DNA of 64,000 nt from Leptospiraceae bacterium (GTDB lineage Bacteria; Spirochaetota; Leptospiria; Leptospirales; Leptospiraceae). Both the position numbers and the translations under genes were made by a program. Position 1 is the first letter of the stretch; every line of letters starts with the position of its first letter. The stretch is from contig JABTUZ010000002.1 in assembly GCA_015075105.1 (NCBI GenBank), positions 344,001-408,000 on the forward strand, written 5' to 3'. The notes under the pieces were generated by a model. That model saw only the letters and a program-made list of their open reading frames with translations, did no database searches and was not told the DNA's origin. Shown here piece by piece: positions 33,974 through 43,516 of the stretch.

Positions 33974-36900
33974 TTACTTCTTTTCTCTTTCTTTTATTCT
34001 GAATAGTTTCAATAAAAGATTTCACTCGTATTCCAATAGGTCCTCTATTATCGCCTTCATCCAACTTCAAAACCAAAGGCATCTTGTTTCCATTTTCTTT
34101 GAGTAGTCTTTCCAATTCGTCGCTAATAATTGCATCATGTCCGCATCCGAAACTAACGACTTGCACTATTTCTAATTTTGGATTCTTTAACGCCATAAGT
34201 GCAGCAGAAAAAACCCTTGTGTGAAATTCATTATTCGTGTCAACTCTTACACCTTTCAATTCTACCTTGTCTATTCCAGGCAACGCATTCACTTCAAGTA
34301 CAGGAATTCCAAGTCTTGTAAAGTGGGTTGAAAGATCGTGGTTAATAAAATGATCATCGTGGTAAGGTCGCCCGACAAGTATCACAGCAAAATCGGTAGA
34401 GTCATCTAATGAGTCCAGAACGTCTTGACTTTTATTTTCTAATTCATTTTGAAACATTTGAGTTGCTCTATCTGCATTGCTTATTGCTTTACGAATTATT
34501 TTTTCTTTTAAGCCGAGTTTTTCTATTCCATACTTAACAATTTGATTGTCTCTTGACTTTACACTTTCCCATTGAAACGGAGGGTTATCATAAGGAATCC
34601 CATGTTTTGTTTCAGGCTCGTCGTTTTTCCTTACAATTTCGCTATACCCTTGGATCACTGGACACATCCAAGAATTTTCGGATGACTTATTTGTTTTTAA
34701 AACCTTCAAAATCATAGGATTAAAAATTCTATCTACTTTGTTTGCAATTAAATCCAGTACGTGTCCGTGCACAACTTTTGCAGGCAAGCAAACTGTATCC
34801 GATGAAACTGACCCAAGTCCGCTTTCAAACAATTTATAAGAAGTAGAAGTAGAAATATATACGTTGTAGCCGAGAGAGCGAAAGAATGTTTTCCAAAATG
34901 GCATACTGTTATAGAATTCCAAAACTCTAGGAATACCTATAGTTTGATTTTTGTCTGTATCGACTTGAACATATTCAAAATCACTGAATAAAAGTTTTTC
35001 TCTATAAACAACCATATCAGGGATAGATTTAATTTTTTGTGCTATTGCTCTAACTTTTGCTTTTACTTCGGGAGACTTTGGATCCTCAATAATTTCTCCT
35101 TTTTCGCAGCGATTCCCCGTTACGTGATGGGCATTATTGGAAAACTTTACGATAGAGCGATTGCAATTATTGGAGCAAAAAGTACAAATACTTGCAGGCA
35201 TTTTTTCGTATTGAAAATTTTCTAATTCCTCCCAAGTGATAAACTTAGATTGATAAGAAATGTCTTTTTCTTTTTCTTCTTCAACTTTTTCTTTTGTTAG
35301 CAGTGCAACTCCGATAGCTCCCATTTCTCCGGGGTGATCCGGACGAACGATGACCTTACCCGTTTTTTGTTGGAATGCTCGAAGCACTGCATCATTTTTA
35401 AAAGTACCACCCTGCACTACAATATTGTCTCCGAGTATGGCTAAATTAGAAATTCTAAGTACTTTTGTAAGAGCGTTCTCAACTACCGACCTACAGAGTC
35501 CGCCCATAATATCATTTATACTTTTGCCATTTTTTTGCTCAGTGATAATAGATGAGTTCATAAAAACAGTACACCTTGAACCCAATTTAGAGGGCTCTTT
35601 CGAGCTAAACGCAAGATCTGCCATTTCTGCGATAGGGATTTTTAACGATTTAGAATAATTTTCCAAAAATGATCCACAACCAGCACTACAAGCCTCATTC
35701 AAAAGGAAGTTAGTCGGAATCCCATTGTGTACAAAAATTGCTTTCATATCCTGACCACCTACATCAAGAATGAAACTAACGTCCGGACAAATTTTAACTG
35801 CTGCCTTAGTATGTGCAACCGTCTCTACCGTATGATAATCTACATTAAACGCATTGGCAAAAAGCATTTCACCATAGCCAGTAGAACCTGCACCCAATAC
35901 TTTTAATGCAACTCCCCTCGATTCATATTTTTTTCTTAGATCGAGTAGTCCTCTTTTTACAACATCGATTGGCTCACCATCGTTATTTCTATAATACTTA
36001 TCTACTAAATTCCCGCCTTCATCTAAAAACACAAACTTACTTGTAGTGGAGCCTGCATCTATACCAATATAAATACCCAACTCATGAGGAGGGCTATCAA
36101 ATAAATTGTCAGCGTAGGAGCGAAAAGTCGGTAGAGCGTATTGTGTTTTGAATTCGTTAAATTCTTCTTCTGATTTAAAAAAAGAATTATTCAATTGTCC
36201 ATCTTTTGGAGTGATGGCTCGAATCGGATTTTTCAGAGCTTCTAAGTTTCCTTTTTTATAGAGCGATTCTCTATCGCTAAACATGTCAATTGTAGCTAAA
36301 GCTGCACCATAAGCCACTAATACTTCAGGATGATCGGGCACAATCACCATTTCCGGGGTTAAGCTCAATCTTTCTATAAATACTTCGATTAGCGCCTTAT
36401 TAAAGGTCAAGGGTCCTCCTTCAAAAATCACAGGCCCCTTGATCTCCATTCCCTGTGCAAGTCCACCAATGGTTTGCTTAGCGATTGCATGAAACACGGA
36501 AAGTGCAATATCGTCTTTGGAAACACCTTGATTTAAAAGCGGCTGTATGTCTGTTTTTGCAAATACTCCACATCTTCCCGAAATATCATAAGTTCTCTTT
36601 CCGTTCAAAGCGTATTGACCAAATTCCTCTGGTTGAACTTTTAATAAATCTGCAATTTGATCTATAAAGGCACCTGTCCCACCCGCACAACTACCATTCA
36701 TTCTCATATCCGATACAATAGTCTGACCGGTTGACTCTTCTTTTGTAAAAAAGATTAATTTTGCATCCTGTCCACCCAGCTCAATAGCTGTCTTTACATC
36801 GGGGTATTTTCTTTTGATAACTATACTATTCGCTACAACCTCTTGAACAAAAAATACTCCCAAAGTCCTTGCTATTTCGATTCCACCACTTCCACAAATT

Positions 36901-37091
36901 GCAATTCTAAAGTTATGGTTTGGGTAATGGTCGTGAGCTGAGTTTAATATATCATAAACAGTCTCTACTTGAGAGGCATTATGTCTTATATAACGATGGT
37001 AAATTACTTTATCAGTACTATTAGGCTCTATGATTGCAATTTTAACTGTTGTTGAGCCAACATCAATTCCGACTAAAAGGGTATTATCCAT
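33963..37091 (-). CDS. 2-hydroxyacyl-CoA dehydratase activase, double ATPase plus DUF2229
   Basis: 1042 residues. Two BcrA/HgdC-like ASKHA ATPase domains: the first begins VGIDVGSTTVKIAII with NGSCAGGTGAFIDQIADLL, the second GIYIGIDAGSTTSKFVFLD with NEACSAGCGSFLENYSKSL. Cys residues in these loops bind the shared 4Fe-4S cluster. The C-terminal third has IGIPRVLEFYNSMPFWKTFF, the DUF2229 start. Such proteins couple ATP hydrolysis to one-electron injection. Known in anaerobes and, surprisingly, in many aerobic spirochaetes. Confidence 0.88.
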   Translation of the reverse strand: MDNTLLVGIDVGSTTVKIAIIEPNSTDKVIYHRYIRHNASQVETVYDILNSAHDHYPNHNFRIAICGSGGIEIARTLGVFFVQEVVANSIVIKRKYPDVKTAIELGGQDAKLIFFTKEESTGQTIVSDMRMNGSCAGGTGAFIDQIADLLKVQPEEFGQYALNGKRTYDISGRCGVFAKTDIQPLLNQGVSKDDIALSVFHAIAKQTIGGLAQGMEIKGPVIFEGGPLTFNKALIEVFIERLSLTPEMVIVPDHPEVLVAYGAALATIDMFSDRESLYKKGNLEALKNPIRAITPKDGQLNNSFFKSEEEFNEFKTQYALPTFRSYADNLFDSPPHELGIYIGIDAGSTTSKFVFLDEGGNLVDKYYRNNDGEPIDVVKRGLLDLRKKYESRGVALKVLGAGSTGYGEMLFANAFNVDYHTVETVAHTKAAVKICPDVSFILDVGGQDMKAIFVHNGIPTNFLLNEACSAGCGSFLENYSKSLKIPIAEMADLAFSSKEPSKLGSRCTVFMNSSIITEQKNGKSINDIMGGLCRSVVENALTKVLRISNLAILGDNIVVQGGTFKNDAVLRAFQQKTGKVIVRPDHPGEMGAIGVALLTKEKVEEEKEKDISYQSKFITWEELENFQYEKMPASICTFCSNNCNRSIVKFSNNAHHVTGNRCEKGEIIEDPKSPEVKAKVRAIAQKIKSIPDMVVYREKLLFSDFEYVQVDTDKNQTIGIPRVLEFYNSMPFWKTFFRSLGYNVYISTSTSYKLFESGLGSVSSDTVCLPAKVVHGHVLDLIANKVDRIFNPMILKVLKTNKSSENSWMCPVIQGYSEIVRKNDEPETKHGIPYDNPPFQWESVKSRDNQIVKYGIEKLGLKEKIIRKAISNADRATQMFQNELENKSQDVLDSLDDSTDFAVILVGRPYHDDHFINHDLSTHFTRLGIPVLEVNALPGIDKVELKGVRVDTNNEFHTRVFSAALMALKNPKLEIVQVVSFGCGHDAIISDELERLLKENGNKMPLVLKLDEGDNRGPIGIRVKSFIETIQNKRKRKEVNAK

Positions 37092-37302
37092 CTTTTATTT
37101 TCCACCTAAATCAATGTAATATATTTTGGAATGATTCTATATTCACTCTTAAAATAAAGAAATTCTTGGCAAGCAAATATCATAGTTTTTTCGTATAATG
37201 ATTTTGATAAAAAAATAAACCTCAAATAGTCAAAATATTTTTTTTAAAATTTGTTTAGTCGAAATAGAATTTAGAACTTGCGACATAAATCTTCAAGAAG
37301 AC

Positions 37303-37692
37303 TTACTTCAAATATTGGTTTACTTCTTTGATATAGCTTCTTTGTCGAAACAATACAAATCCGAGTAATACCACGAATAATACTAACGCAAGCAAATACA
37401 CAAGATTCAGACTTTTTAGCCTGGATTCTTCTTCAGAAATTGCTTTTATACTTTCTAAATGAGAAATAAGTAAGTAGAATTTATCAATATTAGGATAAGA
37501 TTTTCTCGCGTCTTTTCGGATTTCAGAAATTAGGGTCGCTGCTTCTTCTTTTGACAGCTTAGAAACTACCGGATAAATATCCGACTCCGATAGATTTAAA
37601 AATTCTCTATAATCCAATTTTTTTTTTGATTCAGAAAATACAGAGTTCTGAAAAAATAAAATACCTACAAAAAAAATACTAATAACTTTCAT
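37303..37692 (-). CDS. Exported small protein with C-terminal membrane segment
   Basis: 129 residues: a signal peptide (MKVISIFFVGILFFQNSVFS), a helical middle (SKLSKEEAATLISEIRKDAR) and one transmembrane helix NLVYLLALVLFVVLLGFVLF near residues 98-117. No family recognised. Last gene of the sigma-factor operon, overlapping the previous gene by four bases. A membrane sensor or anti-sigma partner is a possible guess only. Confidence 0.6.
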   Translation of the reverse strand: MKVISIFFVGILFFQNSVFSESKKKLDYREFLNLSESDIYPVVSKLSKEEAATLISEIRKDARKSYPNIDKFYLLISHLESIKAISEEESRLKSLNLVYLLALVLFVVLLGFVLFRQRSYIKEVNQYLK

Positions 37693-38030
37693 TCTATATA
37701 TCCTAATTTATCCTTCCATTCCTGTAAATAAGGAATTTTTACCTTTGACAAATAGATCCCGATTAAGATGGAATATAAAGAAAAAATAGCGCAAACAGTT
37801 CCTAAGGTTATTATCAAAAGATTGTCGTTCTCAATAACATCATTCCTGAAAAACAAAATTGATATAGGAGAGAAAAATAAAACTGCAAGAGAAAAAAATA
37901 TATACTTTAATACTGCAAAGGGAGGAGTTTGAGCTTTGATTCTTTTTTGAATTCCCACAGGAGCATCACTATATACAGAAAAAATATCCGGTTTACCAAA
38001 ATTTAAAACGGGTTTAGAGTTTGTTCTCAT
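37689..38030 (-). CDS. Two-helix membrane protein next to the ECF sigma gene
   Basis: 113 residues. A soluble N-terminus is followed by two membrane helices (YIFFSLAVLFFSPISILFF and LLIITLGTVCAIFSLYSIL) separated by a short loop. It overlaps the sigma gene by 17 bases, so the two are translationally coupled, a common layout for anti-sigma factors. No zinc-binding HxxxCxxC motif is seen. Function as an anti-sigma factor is inference. Confidence 0.6.
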   Translation of the reverse strand: MRTNSKPVLNFGKPDIFSVYSDAPVGIQKRIKAQTPPFAVLKYIFFSLAVLFFSPISILFFRNDVIENDNLLIITLGTVCAIFSLYSILIGIYLSKVKIPYLQEWKDKLGYIE

Positions 38031-38526
38031 CTTTTAGCCATTCCTTTAAAATTTCTTTTCCTCTAAAAATATAACTTTTCAAAGTATTCATTTTTAAATT
38101 CATTCGCTCTGAAATTTCCTTATAGGACATTTCTTCAAAATAATACAACAAAAGTGGTTTCTTATACAATGATGGCAATTCAGAGAGCATATCTCGAATC
38201 CTATCTCTTAACTCTTCTTTAATAAAATGAAATTCAGGTGTTACAGAATTTTTTTCTTTAGTCAGCCTCTCGTTGGAGCTTAACTTCATAGAATCTAAGT
38301 CTTCATGTTTTGTTAAAGGTACTTCTATATTTTTTCTATATCTTCTTATAATTTCATTTTGTGCAATTTTATACACCCAAGTTGAAAATAAAGCCTCTCC
38401 CTTGAAAGTAGAAAGTTTTTCAAAAGCTCTTGTAAATACTTCCTGTGTTAAATCTTCTGCTTCATCAGTGTTTCCGATAGATTTCATGGCCTGAGAAAAC
38501 ACCATGCCTTGATATTTATCCATCAA
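38014..38526 (-). CDS. ECF-type RNA polymerase sigma factor
   Basis: 170 residues from ATG 38526. Region 2 shows NTDEAEDLTQEVFTRAFEKL and FSTWVYKIAQNEIIRRYRK, region 4 shows YYFEEMSYKEISERMNLKMNTLKSY. Without region 3 it is an ECF sigma. Homology-like sequence (NPKDWETIQKVLSGHYSEFH) continues upstream in the same frame for about 20 codons, but no ATG or GTG is present, only TTG at 38529, so the true start is uncertain. The operon also holds three small membrane proteins. Confidence 0.85.
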   Translation of the reverse strand: MMDKYQGMVFSQAMKSIGNTDEAEDLTQEVFTRAFEKLSTFKGEALFSTWVYKIAQNEIIRRYRKNIEVPLTKHEDLDSMKLSSNERLTKEKNSVTPEFHFIKEELRDRIRDMLSELPSLYKKPLLLYYFEEMSYKEISERMNLKMNTLKSYIFRGKEILKEWLKDENKL

Positions 38527-38612
38527 AATATGAAATTCTGAATAATGTCCTGAAAGAACTTTTTGAATTGTCTCCCAATCTTTCGGATTGCAGAGATTCT
38601 TTGGCTCTTGGA

Positions 38613-38999
38613 CTACGGACGAAGTTTGTAGTAAGTCAATAGACCTAAGCCAATCGCTAATGGAACTAACCCTCCTAACATGGCAAGGGATTTTCCCAAA
38701 ACCACGATAAATACTACAGATAAAGCAAAACCTGTAAACGTCAACAAAAGTCCAACAAAAAAGGAAAGCATCCTAATGTCAAAAAATACCGGCTTGTACA
38801 AATTAGACCGAATTAATTCTATTTTTTCTTTATGATTCCAGTAAAATAAGAAAAAAAGTAATGTACAACCAAAGACAATCCCAACGATTGGAACAGAAAA
38901 TAACACAAACTTGTACCCATTTTCTATTCCTCCTGCAGCAATCGCTTCATGAAGAAATTTTAGATTTTTGTTTAACTCCTCTAATTCCGTAGGAGTCAT
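38613..38999 (-). CDS. Membrane protein with three helices
   Basis: 128 residues: a helical N-terminus (LEELNKNLKFLHEAIAAGG), then three hydrophobic segments around 32-52, 75-95 and 98-120. There is no recognised family. It lies directly upstream of the sigma gene on the same strand and is preceded by a tiny gene at 39005. The ATG at 38999 is in TTAACTCTAATGAC, without a strong ribosome site. Confidence 0.6.
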   Translation of the reverse strand: MTPTELEELNKNLKFLHEAIAAGGIENGYKFVLFSVPIVGIVFGCTLLFFLFYWNHKEKIELIRSNLYKPVFFDIRMLSFFVGLLLTFTGFALSVVFIVVLGKSLAMLGGLVPLAIGLGLLTYYKLRP

Positions 39000-39004
39000 T
39001 AGAG

Positions 39005-39166
39005 TTAAACTTTTTCCGTAGATTTTGTGTTTTTAAAATAAGGAAATTGCTTTTCTATTCCCGGTCTTTTGGATAAATTTCTATACCATACTTTATCAGA
39101 ATAACTTTCTTTTAAAAAGCTCAACTTTGGTTTGATTTTATCTTCTTTTATTTTAATAGTTTTCAT
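39005..39166 (-). CDS. Short basic protein, 53 residues
   Basis: MKTIKIKEDKIKPKLSFLKE followed by KVWYRNLSKRPGIEKQF, rich in Lys. GGGTGGG lies 8 to 14 bases upstream of ATG 39166. It ends five bases before the start of the 38999 membrane protein. Not recognised; its position at the head of the sigma-factor operon supports it being expressed. Confidence 0.4.
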   Translation of the reverse strand: MKTIKIKEDKIKPKLSFLKESYSDKVWYRNLSKRPGIEKQFPYFKNTKSTEKV

Positions 39167-39407
39167 TTTATTACATCCCACCCTTACATAGAGGAAATCT
39201 TTTCTAATTCTCTAAATAGATTTCACTTTTATAATTTCGGTAAAATTCTTTGTACAGAACATAATTTTTTACCCCTATTATTTCTACAAGGGTAAAGACT
39301 CCTTACTTTAAAAATTCTTTTTCAATAAAGCTATTTTAGAATTTGTATTCGTGTGCTACCTCTTACTTGGTATCCTTTTATTGCTCGTAAATTCTGCTTG
39401 AAGTCGA

Positions 39408-40235
39408 TTATTTCGACAACGGCAACACATAAAATAGAATTGCAAAAAAATGACATATACTCCCCCCAAGCACAAATAAATGCCAGATCGCATGATTGAA
39501 CGGCAACTTATTCCAAGCATAAAAAATAACACCTAAGGTATAACTCAAGCCCCCACTCACAAGCCAGACCATTCCACCAAATCCAATCGCCCTACGAATG
39601 TCGCCTAACGCAAACAAACAAAGCCAACCCATTATAATATACACAACTACCGAAAGAACACTAAATCTACCGGGCAACACTGCCTTTATAGCTACACCTG
39701 TTAGTGCAAGCCCCCAAATTATTCCGAATAAAATCCAGCCTGTGTTGGAATTCTCTCTAAGGCTGACCAAAGTAAATGGAGTGTATGTCCCAGCAATGAG
39801 TAAATAAATGGCTGCGTGATCAATTATTTTAAAAACTTGTTTTGTTCTCCAATGGTAAATACCATGATAAAGTGTAGAGGCAAGATAAAGCATTACCAAT
39901 GTCGCTCCATAAATAGCAGAGCTGACGACCCTCCACACATCACCGTATATTGCAGCAATAGTAACAAGGATAGAAAGCCCTGCGATACTTAAACCCCCTC
40001 CTATTCCATGAGTGACTGCATTTGCAATTTCATGCCCCATAGAGTACTCACGAATAATTTCAATAATTTCCTGAATTTTTTCTTGAGGTATAAATTTTTC
40101 GGGTTCAACTTTCTCTCTGAATTTTTTCGCTTTTATTTTAGAATGCAATTTATTGCTATCAGAGAATTCTTTTTTATTCAAAACATTTCTTTTATAAGAG
40201 GTGTTGCTTTTTTTCGTAGAATTTTTTTGTACCAT
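39408..40235 (-). CDS. Hemolysin III / PAQR-family membrane protein
   Basis: 275 residues from ATG 40235, chosen because AGGAG lies seven bases upstream. After a Lys-rich cytoplasmic tail of about 70 residues come seven helices. Family motifs are EIANAVTHGIGGGLS, ASTLYHG, FKIIDHAAIYLLIAGTYTPF, and AIWHLFVLGGSICHFFAI, with the conserved His and Asp residues. Bacterial members were called hemolysins; membrane-fluidity or sodium-related roles are now favoured. The longer N-terminal tail is unusual. Confidence 0.9.
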   Translation of the reverse strand: MVQKNSTKKSNTSYKRNVLNKKEFSDSNKLHSKIKAKKFREKVEPEKFIPQEKIQEIIEIIREYSMGHEIANAVTHGIGGGLSIAGLSILVTIAAIYGDVWRVVSSAIYGATLVMLYLASTLYHGIYHWRTKQVFKIIDHAAIYLLIAGTYTPFTLVSLRENSNTGWILFGIIWGLALTGVAIKAVLPGRFSVLSVVVYIIMGWLCLFALGDIRRAIGFGGMVWLVSGGLSYTLGVIFYAWNKLPFNHAIWHLFVLGGSICHFFAILFYVLPLSK

Positions 40236-40352
40236 TTCATGGCTCCTGATTCCCGGCCTATTTACCATAAAATTTTTTATAAATATAGAGTAAAGTTTTT
40301 AATTAACGCTGTTTGTTATGGAGGTAAATTAAATTTTGAGCACTTGAAATTA

Positions 40353-43265
40353 TTACTTAATCGCATTAATCTTTTCTTTTGAAAACAAATCAGCAGTATA
40401 TTTCTCGTACAACTCAAACAAGAACTCCATGCGTTTTGCTTCACTTGTAAACGGCTTTGAACGGTAGGCAGAGTCCACTGCTTTGTCCAATTCTTGGTGT
40501 GCTTTCGTTAGTTTTGGTGGCATGGAGAGAGGATCATACAAAGTAGCAAGGGAACTAATATCTCCCAAATTTTTACCGAGTTGGCTTGCTTCACCTTTAG
40601 TTTCTCTCCTAAGAATAGAGAGGGATTGAAATTCCTCTCTAACGTCTAACACGCGTTGGGCGCAAGTTTCAATGGCTTTGGTTTGCTTCTCATTTAGATT
40701 ACTTGGAAACGGATAATTATTGTAACCCAATGTATTAGAGTAGCGAATATCACCTTTTAGCCTCCCGCAAACATTTTTAATCCAAACATTGTGCATAAGA
40801 GAGGAAATAATTCCAAATTCATAAAGACCCGCGTCTGGCAAAATAAAAGAAGAATAACTGGCAATAACCTCTTTAGGCAAAAAACCAATGGGAATGTATT
40901 TTCTAAATTCTGAGGAGACAACGGGAATCATTTGGTAATCCGTTTCTGGTTGTCGATCTTCCATAAAAAGAGTAGGATATTCTGCCCATTTTCTTGTTGC
41001 TGGTTTTTTACTGCCCGCTCGAAACTTTTTTACATTATCGACTCTCTTTTTTATCTCAGGATTTTCTTTAATATCTTTGGGAGTTGCCTCCTTCAACCAA
41101 AGACAATATCTATGATAGGAATTGATCAACTCATCAGAACCAATAAATATCCTTACTAAACGGGCTTGCTCAGGGTATTTTTGAACGAATCCATTCTTTT
41201 CTTCCTCTGTGAAAAATAGAAAATTTCCATCATCAATTGCCGCATTTCCTTTCATCATCTTTGGAACTTTTTGAATTGGATTTGTTTGTGGTTCGATAAA
41301 AATATCTTTTCCTTCTAACAAAAATGGATTGATCCGAGTGACAATTTTTTGCATAGCTTCACTTGTAACAGTTTCATATTCAAACAATCTTTTTTTTGAA
41401 ATCTCAAAATTTGCAAATCCAATAATTACGCAATAGACTGCTGCCTTGCCCCTTGCTTCATTACTCCACTTGAATGTCTGGTGTGCAAAATGGATTTTTA
41501 TATTTTCTTGCGTTATTAATGTTTTCCACAAAGAAGAAATTTGTATTCCCTGTGCAATGGAATTGGTTGAAACAAATCCAACTGAGATTTTTTTATTATG
41601 GATATACTTCGCCGCCTTATAGTACCAACATGCTACGTAATCTAATACGCCAATGTTATTGACTCCGTGGAATACGATCTCGGTATCTTCTTTTTGCCTA
41701 TCTAATTGACTGCGTGATCCCACAAACGGTGGATTTCCCAGTATATACGAATAATCAGAGACAAGATGTATCTTGTCCCTACTGTATTCGACTTTACCGG
41801 ACACTTCCTTTTTGCCCATGTCGTAAAAGTACGTTTCTATAATCCTAGGTCTTAAAAGAATACCCCAATCTGTTCTAAGAGCGTTGGCATGAACTATATT
41901 TGCTGCTTTCTGCAAAGGAAGTCTCAAAAAATACATTCCAAATTCTTTGCTTAGTTTTTGATTCATCTGGTGGTCTATTAGCCACATTGCTACCTCAGCC
42001 ACTCTCGCGGGAAATTCTTCAATTTCAATTCCATACATCTGATCTACGTCAATCAGTACTACGGTTTTGATATTCGTAAACATTTCTTTCTTGCTTAGTA
42101 TCTTTAATACTTCGATTTCTAATAACCGTAATTCTCTATACGTGATTACTAAGAAGTTACCACAACCACAAGCTGGGTCTAGAAATTTTAAATTCCCCAA
42201 CTTTTTATGAAAGTCGATTAACTTATTACGATTCCCCTTAACAGAGTCAAACTCTTCATAAAGTTCATCAAGAAAAAGTGGTTCAATTAATTTTAAAATA
42301 TTTTTCTCGCTAGTGTAATGCGCTCCTAAATTTCTTCGCTCTTCTTTGTTCATTACCGCTTGGAACATCGAGCCAAAAATAGCGGGAGAAATCAAACTCC
42401 AGTCCAAGTGGCAACATTCCAATAACGCATAACGCATTTTAGAATCGAAGCTGGCAATGGGTAAAACTTCCTCAAACAACTTTCCATTTACGTACGGAAA
42501 TTTATTTAATTGCTCATCAATATTTTTAAATCGTTTTTCTTTTGGTGTATTTAAAACTTGAAATATTTCATGTAACTTTGCGGCGAGGTCAGAGCCGTCT
42601 TCATTTGTTCGTTGCTCTATGTAGTCTTGGAACGCTTGTTTCTCAAAAATCATAGTATCTTCTGCAAATAAACAGAATAAAACTCTTACTAGATACACTT
42701 CTAATGGATGCTCCGTATATCCAATATCCTTTAAACGATCATGGAGTTTACCCATTAGCTCGGCGGCTTTGATATTTACAGGGTCTTGCTCTTCATAGAT
42801 TTTTTGCTCGTAGCCTGCAATAAAAGCAAAGTGTTGGACATTATTTGTTAAATCACTCAGTTTGAACTCAACAACTCTTTCATCGGAGGAAGTCGGCTGT
42901 AGGCTTTCTAAATCATACAAACGAAAATTTGTAAAGTCAGAAACTAAAATATATCGGGGCAATTCATTATCCTTTAATCCAGGAAAATAGCCCTTAGCCT
43001 GTTCATGGGCTTTATTCAAATCTTTGCCTTTTGATTTGAATTCAATTAGAATTTTCCCTTTCCATAAAAGGTCGATAAATCCTTGTTTGCCGCTTTCATC
43101 TTTTACATTTAATTCAAATGTTGCAACTCGCCTTCTATTGATCCCGAACACATGGAAGAACGCATCCATAAAAGACTTCGCCTCGGCTCTTTCATTAAAG
43201 TCATTTTCCCATTCTTTAGAAAACTGAACTGCTCGTTCTTTAATTTCATTCCAACTTAATGCCAT
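40353..43265 (-). CDS. MmeI-like single-chain restriction-methylation enzyme (type IIL/IIG)
   Basis: 970 residues. N-terminal nuclease: GFIDLLWKGKILIEFKSKG with Asp65, Glu75 and Lys77 of a PD-(D/E)xK core. A helical spacer follows. The methylase has GAHYTSEKNILKLIEP, motif I FLDPACGCGNF near 365 and NPPF near 515 (N6-adenine type). A target-recognition and C-terminal region completes the MmeI layout. Such enzymes methylate one strand and cut about 20 bases away, all from one protein. No separate methylase gene is near, as expected. Confidence 0.88.
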   Translation of the reverse strand: MALSWNEIKERAVQFSKEWENDFNERAEAKSFMDAFFHVFGINRRRVATFELNVKDESGKQGFIDLLWKGKILIEFKSKGKDLNKAHEQAKGYFPGLKDNELPRYILVSDFTNFRLYDLESLQPTSSDERVVEFKLSDLTNNVQHFAFIAGYEQKIYEEQDPVNIKAAELMGKLHDRLKDIGYTEHPLEVYLVRVLFCLFAEDTMIFEKQAFQDYIEQRTNEDGSDLAAKLHEIFQVLNTPKEKRFKNIDEQLNKFPYVNGKLFEEVLPIASFDSKMRYALLECCHLDWSLISPAIFGSMFQAVMNKEERRNLGAHYTSEKNILKLIEPLFLDELYEEFDSVKGNRNKLIDFHKKLGNLKFLDPACGCGNFLVITYRELRLLEIEVLKILSKKEMFTNIKTVVLIDVDQMYGIEIEEFPARVAEVAMWLIDHQMNQKLSKEFGMYFLRLPLQKAANIVHANALRTDWGILLRPRIIETYFYDMGKKEVSGKVEYSRDKIHLVSDYSYILGNPPFVGSRSQLDRQKEDTEIVFHGVNNIGVLDYVACWYYKAAKYIHNKKISVGFVSTNSIAQGIQISSLWKTLITQENIKIHFAHQTFKWSNEARGKAAVYCVIIGFANFEISKKRLFEYETVTSEAMQKIVTRINPFLLEGKDIFIEPQTNPIQKVPKMMKGNAAIDDGNFLFFTEEEKNGFVQKYPEQARLVRIFIGSDELINSYHRYCLWLKEATPKDIKENPEIKKRVDNVKKFRAGSKKPATRKWAEYPTLFMEDRQPETDYQMIPVVSSEFRKYIPIGFLPKEVIASYSSFILPDAGLYEFGIISSLMHNVWIKNVCGRLKGDIRYSNTLGYNNYPFPSNLNEKQTKAIETCAQRVLDVREEFQSLSILRRETKGEASQLGKNLGDISSLATLYDPLSMPPKLTKAHQELDKAVDSAYRSKPFTSEAKRMEFLFELYEKYTADLFSKEKINAIK

Positions 43266-43480
43266 ATTACCTACTATCTAATTTTGAACAAATATCCAAT
43301 TTTCATCTATTGTAAAAATATAAAAACCTTATTTTTTCCTTGTTCTGTGTCAAGATGATTTTGTTTGAAGCACCTGAGACCAAGACAGAATAATTGCCAA
43401 CTCAATATATCAAATATATTATTTAGTTCAATTGCAATAATGACTCTCTCAAAAATTAATATAGTATTTTTGAAAAATCC

Positions 43481-43510
43481 TTGACATACTATACCCCACT
43501 ATGGTATAAT
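43481..43510 (+). promoter_or_regulatory. Copper-operon promoter, predicted leaderless
   Basis: TTGACA (43481-43486), 18-base spacer, TATAAT (43505-43510), then six bases to ATG 43517. Both hexamers are perfect. The spacer holds a dyad listed separately. With a start site six or seven bases after TATAAT, the message would begin at the ATG. Confidence 0.8.
43490..43508 (+). promoter_or_regulatory. Putative CsoR operator between -35 and -10
   Basis: TATACC-CCACTAT-GGTATA, an imperfect 19-base dyad with C-rich and G-rich halves, as in known CsoR sites of the TACCC...GGGTA kind. It covers the spacer and part of the -10 box, and the last gene of the operon encodes a CsoR-like repressor. Bound apo-CsoR would block the polymerase; Cu(I) would release it. 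Confidence 0.65.
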
Positions 43511-43516
43511 GCAATT

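Noticed and set aside
43481-43516. Upstream extension of copA (12 extra codons)
   Set aside because: The bases form the -35, operator and -10 of the copper promoter, and the HMA domain begins right after ATG 43517.
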